Source: Acidaminococcaceae bacterium
Lineage (GTDB): Bacteria; Bacillota; Negativicutes; Acidaminococcales; Acidaminococcaceae
Direction of reading: 5' to 3'
Assembly (NCBI GenBank): GCA_022653215.1
Contig: JALCSJ010000065.1
Location: forward strand, 1 to 11,054
DNA length: 11,054 nt
Shown here: positions 1-6,368 of the stretch, piece after piece
Layout of the letters: each line of letters opens with the position of its first letter
Numbering within the stretch: position 1 is the first letter of the stretch
Position numbers and translations under genes: made by a program
The notes under the pieces: model-generated
Database searches by the model: none
What the model was told of the DNA's origin: nothing
What the model saw: the letters and a program-made list of their open reading frames with translations, nothing else

Positions 1-291
1 TGCCAAGATAGCATCCTGAGTCAGAAATACTATTATGTCTGCCCTTGTTTCCTCTACAGCTCTTGCTCTTGTTCCTCCGTGGGAAAATTTCGCACGAGGA
101 ATAACTATTACATCAAAGCCAGCCTTTTTTGCCAATATTACAGTGTCATCTTGAGATGATGAATCTATTATTAAAACATCTTGGTACATAAAATGACGCT
201 GGCTAAGTAAAGCAGCTATGAACTGCTTAAACTGTGGACCAGCGTTATATGTTGGTACTATGATTTTTACTGTTTTACCGGCAATAATCAT
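1..291 (-). CDS. Family 2 glycosyltransferase, N-terminal part (rhamnosyltransferase-like), cut by window edge
   Basis: An open frame of 97 codons starts with ATG at 291 and stays open to the left edge, so only the N-terminus is seen. The start IIAGKTVKIIVPTYNAG is the first beta strand of a GT-A fold (family 2). It is followed by LIIDSSSQDDT (nucleotide-sugar binding Asp region), then HGGTRARAVEETRAD and IIVFLTQDA. The HGGTR...TQDA arrangement, with QDA in the place of the usual DXD, is typical of rhamnosyltransferase-like members that transfer dTDP-sugars in polysaccharide synthesis. The acceptor and exact sugar cannot be told from this fragment. A weak SD (AAAAGAG, 301-307) lies 9 nt before the start, and a good promoter lies upstream at 323-351, so it is probably transcribed independently of the cellulase gene behind it. 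Family assignment is firm; the rhamnose assignment is inference. Confidence 0.85.
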   Translation of the reverse strand, partial: MIIAGKTVKIIVPTYNAGPQFKQFIAALLSQRHFMYQDVLIIDSSSQDDTVILAKKAGFDVIVIPRAKFSHGGTRARAVEETRADIIVFLTQDAILA

Positions 292-322
292 GAAAATTGG
301 CTCTTTTCGCTTGATATTATTT

Positions 323-351
323 ATTATAGCAGATAACAAGATTTGTTACAA
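323..351 (-). promoter_or_regulatory. Sigma-70 type promoter for the glycosyltransferase gene
   Basis: On the minus strand a -35 hexamer TTGTAA (346-351) is followed by a 17-nt spacer and a perfect -10 TATAAT (323-328). This leaves a leader of roughly 25 nt before the ATG at 291. An 11-bp palindrome TTTGTTACAAA (342-352) covers the -35, which may be chance in AT-rich DNA. No clear terminator for the preceding GH5 gene was seen in 292-419. Confidence 0.6.
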
Positions 352-419
352 ATAAAACTAACTTACATATTATGTTGAACCAAAGTGTTATTTGTCTACC
401 CCAGCATCTACCTTTATTG

Positions 420-1370
420 TTAAAACTTGCCAAACACAAACTTGCCGGAAGGAGACAAATCACTGTCTGACCAGCCGCCGTTGGGGTTAGCACCGGGATT
501 TAAGGCAGCCGAAGATTCGTTTTTATCGCACAGGGACCAATTGGCCCAGCTAATTTGCTCCTGATCAAGGAAATTCAGCCACTGAGTAGCAGCGTCCAAG
601 AACACACCACCGTTGCCATCAGCAGCACTGGTACCCCATTCGCTGACAAAGATAGCCGCGCCTTTATTCTCAGCAGCTTGCACTTTATCTCTCAGCCATT
701 GCCCATGAGTACCGGCATAAAAATGACAGGCGTACATAATATTAGCTGCCGTTAATTGGTCAGCGGCTGCACTGTCCACTCCCTGACTCCAAGTAGGAGT
801 GCCAACTATAATGATGCTGTCAGGGGCTTTTTGCCTGATTACTTGAATAAGATGCTCAGCATAGGGTTTAATATCTCCGCTCCATGTCACATTGCCGTTT
901 GGCTCATTACAAATCTCGTAAATTACCGCAGGATTATTGCCATATCTAGCTGTGGCATTTTGGAAAAAAGTAACTGCCTGTTGTTCGTTAGTTCTGGGAT
1001 TGCTATCTGACAAAATATGCCAGTCAATAATGGCATACATATCATTGGCTATAGCTCTGTCCACTGCTTGAAACACCTTGTCTTGAACACCGGGATTGCT
1101 GATATAGCCCCCTTCTGCTGTATACATAGCCACTCTCAGCAGATTGGCGCCCCTATTACGTAGAGTCTTAACAGCTCCCTCTGACGTAAATTGGCTAAAC
1201 CACTGGATACCATGAGTACTCATACCATGCAGAACAGCCACCTGACCATTACTGGCCAGCAAATGTCCATTAGCCACATGCAGCCTACCATAGACAGACT
1301 GTCCTTGTGCAGCAAAAGCTGTTATCGTCATAGACAATAGCAACAATAATGAAATAATAAATCTAACCAT
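420..1370 (-). CDS. Secreted GH5 endoglucanase (subfamily GH5_2-like cellulase)
   Basis: This gene encodes a glycoside hydrolase family 5 endo-beta-1,4-glucanase that should hydrolyse internal beta-1,4 bonds in cellulose or related glucans outside the cytoplasm. Numbering here is from the upstream in-frame ATG at 1379 (319 aa); subtract 3 for the preferred start. The catalytic acid/base is E159 in ICNEPNG, and the nucleophile is E247 in FVSEWGTS. Other conserved pieces are HGMSTHGIQW (51-60), DWH (119-121), CHFYAGTHG (218-226) and NWSLCDKNESSAAL near the end, a pattern very like Bacillus Cel5A/EglS. Residues 4-23 form a Sec signal peptide ending AFAA. Only the catalytic domain is present: no carbohydrate-binding module, linker, dockerin or SLH domain. 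The start at 1370 is chosen because GGAG (1380-1383) touches the upstream ATG at 1379 but sits 9 nt from the ATG at 1370. It lies behind the pilin terminator, so it is its own unit, and no convincing promoter was found. Confidence 0.93.
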   Translation of the reverse strand: MVRFIISLLLLLSMTITAFAAQGQSVYGRLHVANGHLLASNGQVAVLHGMSTHGIQWFSQFTSEGAVKTLRNRGANLLRVAMYTAEGGYISNPGVQDKVFQAVDRAIANDMYAIIDWHILSDSNPRTNEQQAVTFFQNATARYGNNPAVIYEICNEPNGNVTWSGDIKPYAEHLIQVIRQKAPDSIIIVGTPTWSQGVDSAAADQLTAANIMYACHFYAGTHGQWLRDKVQAAENKGAAIFVSEWGTSAADGNGGVFLDAATQWLNFLDQEQISWANWSLCDKNESSAALNPGANPNGGWSDSDLSPSGKFVFGKF

Positions 1371-1379
1371 GTCGTTCAT

Positions 1380-1383
1380 CTCC
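1380..1383 (-). promoter_or_regulatory. Shine-Dalgarno that decides the GH5 start
   Basis: The minus strand reads CGGAGATGAACGACATG. GGAG directly abuts the first ATG, too close for initiation, and is 9 nt from the second ATG. The second ATG (1370) also gives a tidier signal peptide (MVRFIISLLLLL). Confidence 0.6.
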
Positions 1384-1436
1384 GTTTGTATTTACATCGC
1401 CTTAACCCTTGACCTAGTGCCGAGTTTCAGCCTTTT

Positions 1437-1469
1437 CGTCGCCCTTGGTGCCTGGCACCAATGGCGACG
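1437..1469. repeat. 33-bp imperfect inverted repeat with TTGGTGCC/GGCACCAA core
   Basis: The core TTGGTGCC-T-GGCACCAA (1445-1461) is a perfect palindrome around T1453. It is extended by CGTCGCC (1437-1443) and GGCGACG (1463-1469), with a single C/T mismatch at 1444/1462, giving 16-bp arms with 15 pairs. It is GC-rich in an AT-rich spacer and has no T-run after it on either side, so it is not a standard terminator. It lies 67 to 99 bp upstream of the GH5 start. It could be an operator for a dimeric regulator of the cellulase gene, or a REP-like dispersed palindrome. Neither can be decided from one copy. Confidence 0.6.
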
Positions 1470-1480
1470 TTGGCTTTATA

Positions 1481-1518
1481 ATAAAAAGGAGAGAATATCT
1501 GCCATCAGATATTCTCTC
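1481..1518 (-). terminator. Intrinsic terminator after the pilin gene
   Basis: A perfect 13-bp stem is formed by 1489-1501 and 1506-1518 with a 4-nt loop (1502-1505). On the minus strand it is followed by CTTTTTAT. It lies about 50 nt after the pilin stop codon and ends that transcript before the GH5 gene. Confidence 0.88.
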
Positions 1519-1566
1519 TTTGTTACCAAATTATTAATTACAACAACAGTTAAATAGCTTTTCTCT

Positions 1567-2016
1567 TTAAATAGCTAAATCAGCTGTAGAAGCAAGAATT
1601 TCAGAAACATTCTTTGCACCAAGAGTACAACGACCATTAGTAGCATCATAACCATATGTTCTTGCTGCTGTAGCAGTTAATTTTATTGCACTTCCAGCAT
1701 TATTAGTAACAATTGCACTACCTGTTGGTGGTACTGGCCAAGAAGCTAATAATTTGTAAGTATCTCCAGTTACTTTCTCACCATTTGCTTCCCCAACCAG
1801 TTGGGTAGATGCAGTCGGTAAGCTACCGGTCTTTGCATTGTAAATTACAATAGCGCTATCTACTGTTCTCATGTCAGCAACAATTCTGGAACCTCTTGCA
1901 CTAGCAGTAGCATCCAAGAATCTAGGAATTGCCAAACCTGCTAAAATACCCAAAATAGCAATAACGATAACTAATTCAATCAGTGTGAAACCTTTTTTAC
2001 CTTTTAACATTTTCAT
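1567..2016 (-). CDS. Type IV prepilin (major pilin or major pseudopilin)
   Basis: The 149-residue precursor has a class III signal: a short basic leader MKMLKGKKG is cut after G9 by prepilin peptidase, and the mature protein starts with F10 (FTLIELVIVIAILGILAGLAIP). It has the conserved Glu at mature position 5 (E14), and the hydrophobic helix both anchors the subunit and forms the fibre core. The C-terminal globular part (about 45-149) is short and has one cysteine (C130), so the usual intramolecular pilin disulfide is absent. An open frame reaches upstream to a TTG at 2085, but the ATG at 2016 is preferred because AGGGGGA (2024-2030) lies 7 nt before it and gives a normal short leader. The gene follows pilC but has its own promoter and terminator, as expected for an abundant fibre subunit. 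Whether it acts as PilA or as a GspG-like subunit is not settled. PilT nearby favours a retractable pilus. Confidence 0.92.
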   Translation of the reverse strand: MKMLKGKKGFTLIELVIVIAILGILAGLAIPRFLDATASARGSRIVADMRTVDSAIVIYNAKTGSLPTASTQLVGEANGEKVTGDTYKLLASWPVPPTGSAIVTNNAGSAIKLTATAARTYGYDATNGRCTLGAKNVSEILASTADLAI

Positions 2017-2023
2017 TAAATAG

Positions 2024-2030
2024 TCCCCCT
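2024..2030 (-). promoter_or_regulatory. Shine-Dalgarno that decides the pilin start
   Basis: AGGGGGA on the minus strand is 7 nt upstream of the ATG at 2016. The in-frame upstream extension (TTG at 2085) would add a 23-residue Lys-rich tail before the prepilin leader and read through this SD, so it is rejected. Confidence 0.75.
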
Positions 2031-2098
2031 TTTTCTTTTTCAGTTTGGTTTTTTGTTTTAGAAAACTTGCTTTGTCTCCTGGCAAATTTTTCTTATGC

Positions 2099-2117
2099 TT
2101 TAATGATAATCATTATT
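2099..2117. promoter_or_regulatory. Fur-box-like operator overlapping the pilin -10
   Basis: TTTAATGATAATCATTATT matches the classic 19-bp Fur box GATAATGATAATCATTATC at 16 of 19 positions. The inner 15 bp (2101-2115, TAATGATAATCATTA) is a perfect palindrome around A2108. The match to the Bacillus 7-1-7 Fur motif TGATAATNATTATCA is 12 of 14, against 11 of 14 for the PerR motif. It covers the whole -10 hexamer of the pilin promoter, the position expected for a repressor. The region is AT-rich, so some similarity by chance is possible. Confidence 0.55.
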
Positions 2118-2131
2118 TAATAATATGTCAA
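2103..2131 (-). promoter_or_regulatory. Strong sigma-70 type promoter for the pilin gene
   Basis: The -35 is a perfect TTGACA (2126-2131), followed by a 17-nt spacer and the -10 TATCAT (2103-2108, one mismatch to consensus). Transcription would start near 2096, giving an untranslated leader of about 80 nt. The DNA just upstream (2132-2169) is nearly all A/T with A- and T-tracts, as in an UP element that binds the RNA polymerase alpha subunit. Confidence 0.75.
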
Positions 2132-2169
2132 GCATTATTTAATTAAAAAAACAGTTTTTCTTTTTTTTG
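2132..2169 (-). promoter_or_regulatory. A/T-tract region upstream of the pilin promoter (candidate UP element)
   Basis: Between the pilC stop and the pilin -35 the DNA is almost purely A/T, with runs of 7 A (2145-2151), 5 T and 8 or more T. Such phased tracts bend DNA and can act as an UP element. No GC-containing stem is present, so it is not a good terminator for pilC, and transcription from pilBTC may run into the pilin gene. Confidence 0.4.
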
Positions 2170-2170
2170 T

Positions 2171-3394
2171 CTACAATTTGCCCACCTGGGTAACAATATC
2201 GAACATAGGCAGAAGCATAGCTACGGCTATAAACCCAACCACAACACCCAATATAGCAATTAAAACCGGTTCCAGAATTGTCTGCAGTCTATTAGTCATA
2301 TCTTCTACTTCGTTGCCATAGAACTCTGCTACTTTGTCCAGCATAAAGTCCAGAGAACCTGTATCTTCACCAATAGATACCATGTTAACTACCATAGCAG
2401 GAAACATTTTGCTGTTAGTCATTGGTTCTGCCAGGCCACGGCCTTCTCTTACGTTGCTTCTGGCCTCTTCCAGGACTTTTTCTGTCTGAAGGGATCCGGT
2501 AGCTTTGGCCGTAACTTCCAAAGCTTGTAAAATCGGTACGCCGCTTCGGGACAGTCCGGCAAAAGTAGAAGCAAAACGGGTGATAATAATATAATTATAA
2601 AGTTTTCCCAGCACAGGCACTTTCAGGAAAAATCTATCCCGCCACAGCAGGAATTCTTTATGCTTAATAGCCTGTTTGTAAGCAATGGCCGAAATACCTG
2701 ATACTACTATAATAACTCCCCAGCCTACCGCAGATTTCAGAAAATCACTGACTGCCATAACAACTCGTGTTGGCATAGGCAAGGTCGTATTTAATGCTTT
2801 AAACAAATCTGTAAATATTGGCATTACAAAGGTCAAAATAACTGCTACCGCCAAGGCCGCTACAATCAGTACAATAATAGGATAGGTCATAGCTGATTTG
2901 ATTTTAGCCTTGAGCCGATATTCTTTTTCGTACTGGGTTGCCAGTCTGTTCAGAACTGTTTCCAGAATACCACCTGTTTCACCGGCCGCAATCATATTAA
3001 TCATGAGCTCCGGGAATACTTTCGGAAATTGATTCATAGCCTGAGATAAGGAAGTACCTTTGTGAACCTCTCTGGCCACAGAACTGATTACTTCTTTAAA
3101 TTTAGGATTAGAAGTCTGGTCGATTAGAATATCCAAGGCGCTAATCAAAGAAACACCTGCAGCCACTAGGGTAGCAAACTGTCTGCAGAAAACAGCTATG
3201 TCATAAAGGGTAATACTTTTTTGGAACCATTTAGACCAGAAATATACTTTCTTTTGGTTAGCCTTGGCAATTTGTGTGACAATAAGGCCCTGCTTGCGGA
3301 CATACTCATTCACAGCTGCCGGATTGTCAGCATTAATAACACCGGCAACTATTTCACCGCTGCGCCGTCTGGCTTTAAAGTTATAGCTCTCCAT
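2171..3394 (-). CDS. pilC: Type IV pilus assembly inner-membrane platform protein (PilC/GspF family)
   Basis: This 407-aa polytopic inner-membrane protein is the platform that couples the PilB and PilT motors to pilin addition and removal. It has two T2SSF (GspF) domains, about residues 66-190 and 269-391, with the family's repeated motif seen twice: FPELMINMIAAGETGG (127-142) and FPAMVVNMVSIGEDTG (331-346). Membrane segments are visible at about 172-195, 223-240 and 376-396. Length is normal for PilC/GspF. The ATG at 3394 has an SD GAAAGGG (3404-3410) at 9 nt, and the gene starts 18 nt after the pilT stop, so it is co-transcribed with pilB and pilT. The neighbouring pilT supports the PilC name over GspF; paralogous T2SS use cannot be excluded. 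Confidence 0.94.
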   Translation of the reverse strand: MESYNFKARRRSGEIVAGVINADNPAAVNEYVRKQGLIVTQIAKANQKKVYFWSKWFQKSITLYDIAVFCRQFATLVAAGVSLISALDILIDQTSNPKFKEVISSVAREVHKGTSLSQAMNQFPKVFPELMINMIAAGETGGILETVLNRLATQYEKEYRLKAKIKSAMTYPIIVLIVAALAVAVILTFVMPIFTDLFKALNTTLPMPTRVVMAVSDFLKSAVGWGVIIVVSGISAIAYKQAIKHKEFLLWRDRFFLKVPVLGKLYNYIIITRFASTFAGLSRSGVPILQALEVTAKATGSLQTEKVLEEARSNVREGRGLAEPMTNSKMFPAMVVNMVSIGEDTGSLDFMLDKVAEFYGNEVEDMTNRLQTILEPVLIAILGVVVGFIAVAMLLPMFDIVTQVGKL

Positions 3395-3412
3395 AGGCCA
3401 ACACCCTTTCTG

Positions 3413-4480
3413 TTATAGTGACATTCCTAATGCATACTTTTCAAATAGCTGCTGATCTACGCAGCGGGCTTTAGCAACTTCTCTGTCTACGATTCTTTGC
3501 TGTACTAATTTTCCTAAGGCCATATCCATGCTGATCATACCATATTGGGAACCGGTCTGGATATAGGACTGAATCTGATGGGTTTTACCTTCTCTGATTA
3601 AATTCCGCAAAGCCGGGGTAGCAACTAAAATCTCATAAGCACCTACCCGGGCATTCCCGTCTATTGTAGGCAATAACTGCTGGGCAACAATACCCATTAG
3701 GTTTCCTGCCAGCTGAACTCTGATCTGAGCTTGTTGATGCTCAGGAAAAACGTCGATAATTCTGTTGACAGTCTGTGCCGCATCGGAAGTATGCAAAGTA
3801 GCTAAAACCAAGTGACCTGTTTCAGCAGCAGTAATTGCGGTACCGATAGTTTCCGCATCACGCATTTCACCTACCAGAATAACATCCGGGTCTTCACGAA
3901 GGGCCGCTCTTAAACCATTGCTGAAAGACAGTGTATCTGTCTCTACTTCTCTTTGGTTAATAATGCAGTTAATATGAGGATGACGATATTCTATAGGGTC
4001 TTCCAAAGTAATAATATGCGAACGGAAGTTACGATTAATATAATTAATCATAGCCGCCAAGGTTGTGGATTTACCACTGCCGGTAGGTCCGGTAACCAGT
4101 ACCAGTCCTCTGGGCTCGCAAGCAAATTTTCTCAGTACATCCGGCAAATGAAGCTGCTCGAAGGTAGGAATCACCGCAGGAATAACACGGATAACTGCTG
4201 CTACGCTGCCGCTTTGCTTGTATACGTTAACACGGAAACTGCATAAATTAGGAATAGTGTGAGAAAAGTCCACTTCCCCTTTCATACGGAAAGTTTCCCG
4301 CCGTCTGGCATCCATCATTTCTTCCGTTAGGGCAAATGTATCAGCATTCTCCAACGGGTCCAGGTCCATTTTTTCCAGGGTACCGTTAATACGGAGCACC
4401 GGCGGCAAGCCCACCGTCAAGTGCAAGTCTGATGCTTTTCTATCCACTGCTATGCGCAATAATTCATCAATTTTCTTCAT
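3413..4480 (-). CDS. pilT: Type IV pilus retraction ATPase PilT
   Basis: This 355-aa cytoplasmic hexameric ATPase drives pilus disassembly, and hence twitching motility and DNA uptake in known systems. An N-terminal PAS-like domain (about 1-110, with the start IDELLRIAVDRKASDLHLTVG) precedes the RecA-like core. The core has Walker A GPTGSGKST (131-139), Asp box ITLEDPIEY (157-165), Walker B DVILVGEMRD (199-208, catalytic Glu 205) and His box GHLVLATLHTSDA (222-234). The C-terminal retraction motif appears as ALRNLIREGKTHQ (290-302), which matches the AIRNLIRE signature that separates PilT from PilB/GspE. It starts 2 nt after the pilB stop, with its SD (GGAGG) inside the last pilB codons, so the two genes are probably translationally coupled. 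Its presence is the best evidence that the cluster makes a retractable pilus rather than only a T2SS. Confidence 0.96.
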   Translation of the reverse strand: MKKIDELLRIAVDRKASDLHLTVGLPPVLRINGTLEKMDLDPLENADTFALTEEMMDARRRETFRMKGEVDFSHTIPNLCSFRVNVYKQSGSVAAVIRVIPAVIPTFEQLHLPDVLRKFACEPRGLVLVTGPTGSGKSTTLAAMINYINRNFRSHIITLEDPIEYRHPHINCIINQREVETDTLSFSNGLRAALREDPDVILVGEMRDAETIGTAITAAETGHLVLATLHTSDAAQTVNRIIDVFPEHQQAQIRVQLAGNLMGIVAQQLLPTIDGNARVGAYEILVATPALRNLIREGKTHQIQSYIQTGSQYGMISMDMALGKLVQQRIVDREVAKARCVDQQLFEKYALGMSL

Positions 4481-4482
4481 AA

Positions 4483-6168
4483 CTACTCTTCCCCTCCACC
4501 ATAGGAAACTCTAATGAGTTCGTCAATGGTTGTCTTCCCTTCCATTACTTTGATAATACCGTCTTCGCGAATTGTTTTGGCACCTTTTTGTCTAGCCATG
4601 GTAAATAATTCGTTGCCGGTAGCTTCCCCCATAATCAGCTTACGCATTTCCGGGAAAATAGGCATTACTTCGTGAACAGCCATACGGCCTTTATAGCCGG
4701 TATAGTTGCAGTGAGCGCAGCCTTCGCCCTTCCACAGTGTCAAAGGCTCATCCGGGCCTTTGCCCAGATACAGTCTTTCATTGGAATTGGGTGCCGGTAT
4801 ATATTCCTTTTTGCAGTCAGGACAGATTCTACGTACCAGTCGCTGAGCAATAACCCCACGCAAAGAAGATACAATTAGGAATGGTTCCACGCCCATATCT
4901 ATCAGCCTGGTTATAGCACCCGCTGCATCGTTAGTATGCAAGGTAGAAAATACCAGATGCCCTGTTAACGCCGCATTAATAGTAATCTCTGCTGTTTCTT
5001 TATCACGTACTTCGCCTACCATGATAATATCCGGGTCCTGACGAAGAATTGTTCTCAAGGCGCTGGCAAAGGTCAGTCCGGCCTTTTTGTTAATGGCAAT
5101 CTGGTTAACACCCGGTATTCTATATTCTACAGGGTCTTCAATGGTAATAATATTTTTCTCAATATCGTTTATGGACAGTAAAGTGGAATACAGTGTGGTA
5201 GATTTACCACTGCCAGTAGGCCCGGTAACCAGCACCAGTCCATAGGCACTGTCGAACATGTCTTTATAAAGAGCCATATTCTTTTCTGTAAATCCCAAGT
5301 CATCCAGCTTAATATCCATAGCGGATTTATCCAAAATACGCATAACAATCTTTTCACCCAGAATGGTGGGCATGGAGGAAACACGGATATCAATTTCGCT
5401 TTTCTGTTTAGTCAGTTTAATTCTGCCGTCCTGCGGCAGACGTTTTTCCGCAATATCCATTTCTGCCATGATTTTAATTCTGGAGAGAATGGCCGCCTGA
5501 ATGTTTTTGGGGAAAGAAATAACTTCCCTGAGAACACCATCCACTCTGAACCGTACCCGGAGGACTTTTTCTTCCGGCTCAATGTGAATATCACTGGCCT
5601 TATCCTGGACAGCCTGGTCCAGCAAGGAGTTTACAATGCTGATAATAGGAGCATTATCCGTAGTATCAGCCAAATCACGAACAGTGGCAGTAACATGCTC
5701 GTCCTGTAATTTGCTTACAGCCTTTTCTACTCTGCCCTTTACGCCGTAGTGCTTGGCAATGGCTTCGGAGATGTCTCTGGCTGTAGCCAGCACCGGAACC
5801 ACGTCCAGGCCGCTGACCATACGCACATCGTCTATGGCATAGAAATTGGTAGGGTCATTCATGGCCACTACGATACTGTTGCCTTCCAAACGAATAGGAA
5901 TAATGTTATAGCGCTCTGCCAAAAAAAGCGGAACCAGCTTAATAGCCGCTTCTTTAATGTCTTCCTGAGTTAAATAAATATAAGGAATATCCAGCTGTTT
6001 TTCCAAAGTAAGAAGCATCTGGCGTTCTGTAATATATCCTAAATTAATTAAGGTTTCCCCTAATCTTTTACCTTTGGCTTTTTGTTCGCTTAAAGCATGT
6101 TCCAGTTGTTTTTCTGTAATGGAACCACCTGCTAAAAGTAATTCCCCTAATTTCTTTTTCCGCAGCAC
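4483..6168 (-). CDS. pilB: Type IV pilus extension ATPase (PilB/GspE family) with MshEN c-di-GMP-binding domain
   Basis: This 561-aa hexameric motor ATPase powers pilin polymerisation. The N-terminal MshEN domain (about 1-150) carries two c-di-GMP motifs, KLGELLLAGGSITEKQLEHA (6-25, continuing to Q29) and RLGETLINLGYITERQMLLT (35-54, continuing to Q58). The ATPase core has ASDIHIEP (191-198), Walker A GPTGSGKST (316-324), Asp box ITIEDPVEY (341-349), Walker B DIIMVGEVRD (380-389) and His box GHLVFSTLHTNDA (403-415). A zinc-binding four-cysteine site is formed by C449, C452, C484 and C487, standard for PilB/GspE and absent from PilT. The start is GTG at 6168, preferred because a strong SD GGGAGGG (6175-6181) lies 6 nt upstream and the protein then begins just before the first MshEN motif. 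It is first in the pilB-pilT-pilC unit. GspE is the alternative name; PilT next door favours PilB. Confidence 0.95.
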   Translation of the reverse strand: MLRKKKLGELLLAGGSITEKQLEHALSEQKAKGKRLGETLINLGYITERQMLLTLEKQLDIPYIYLTQEDIKEAAIKLVPLFLAERYNIIPIRLEGNSIVVAMNDPTNFYAIDDVRMVSGLDVVPVLATARDISEAIAKHYGVKGRVEKAVSKLQDEHVTATVRDLADTTDNAPIISIVNSLLDQAVQDKASDIHIEPEEKVLRVRFRVDGVLREVISFPKNIQAAILSRIKIMAEMDIAEKRLPQDGRIKLTKQKSEIDIRVSSMPTILGEKIVMRILDKSAMDIKLDDLGFTEKNMALYKDMFDSAYGLVLVTGPTGSGKSTTLYSTLLSINDIEKNIITIEDPVEYRIPGVNQIAINKKAGLTFASALRTILRQDPDIIMVGEVRDKETAEITINAALTGHLVFSTLHTNDAAGAITRLIDMGVEPFLIVSSLRGVIAQRLVRRICPDCKKEYIPAPNSNERLYLGKGPDEPLTLWKGEGCAHCNYTGYKGRMAVHEVMPIFPEMRKLIMGEATGNELFTMARQKGAKTIREDGIIKVMEGKTTIDELIRVSYGGGEE

Positions 6169-6201
6169 TTGTAACCCTCCCTATAAACCATTTATGTTTA
6201 T

Positions 6202-6232
6202 ATTATACACCGATATTGAAGTTTTTAATGAA
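6202..6232 (-). promoter_or_regulatory. Probable promoter of the pilB-pilT-pilC unit
   Basis: A perfect -10 TATAAT (6202-6207) lies on the minus strand 34 nt upstream of the pilB GTG start. No good -35 is present at 16-19 nt spacing (CATTAA at 17 nt, TTCATT at 19 nt), so the promoter may be weak or need an activator. The -10 call is firm; the -35 is uncertain. Confidence 0.5.
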
Positions 6233-6259
6233 TTTTCTTACATTTTATGGGGAAAAAAG

Positions 6260-6288
6260 TTTACCTTTGCTCATAATTATACTATAAT
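6260..6288 (+). promoter_or_regulatory. Promoter of the PilP-like/secretin unit
   Basis: TTTACC (6260-6265) and a perfect TATAAT (6283-6288) are separated by 17 nt on the plus strand. Transcription would start near 6295, leaving a purine-rich leader of about 70 nt. The back-to-back arrangement with the pilB promoter allows joint control of the two pilus units. Confidence 0.65.
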
Positions 6289-6310
6289 ATAGGCATAGTG
6301 GCAATTTGTG

Positions 6311-6322
6311 AATACATGTATT
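6311..6322. repeat. 12-bp perfect palindrome in the leader of the secretin unit
   Basis: AATACATGTATT is a perfect 12-bp palindrome about 15 nt after the predicted transcription start. It could be an operator for a dimeric repressor or chance in AT-rich DNA. No known regulator is assigned. Confidence 0.3.
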
Positions 6323-6368
6323 TTTAAAAGGACAGTAAAAAGGAAAGTTAAAAAAGGGGGAAATCCTT

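Noticed and set aside
1369..1557. Plus-strand 62-codon ORF across the GH5/pilin spacer
   Set aside because: It overlaps the GH5 start region, the 33-bp palindrome and the pilin terminator, has no convincing SD, and its product shows no family pattern.
2017..2085. In-frame N-terminal extension of the pilin from a TTG
   Set aside because: It would put 23 Lys-rich residues before the prepilin leader and place the strong SD inside the gene. The ATG at 2016 is far better.
2099..2117. PerR or Zur box instead of a Fur box
   Set aside because: The match to the PerR motif is slightly poorer (11 of 14 against 12 of 14) and the Zur motif (TCGTAATNATTACGA) fits worse. PerR is not fully excluded.
2145..2169. 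A/T tracts after pilC as an intrinsic terminator
   Set aside because: The possible stem contains only A-T pairs with almost no GC, too weak for termination. An UP-element role for the pilin promoter fits better.
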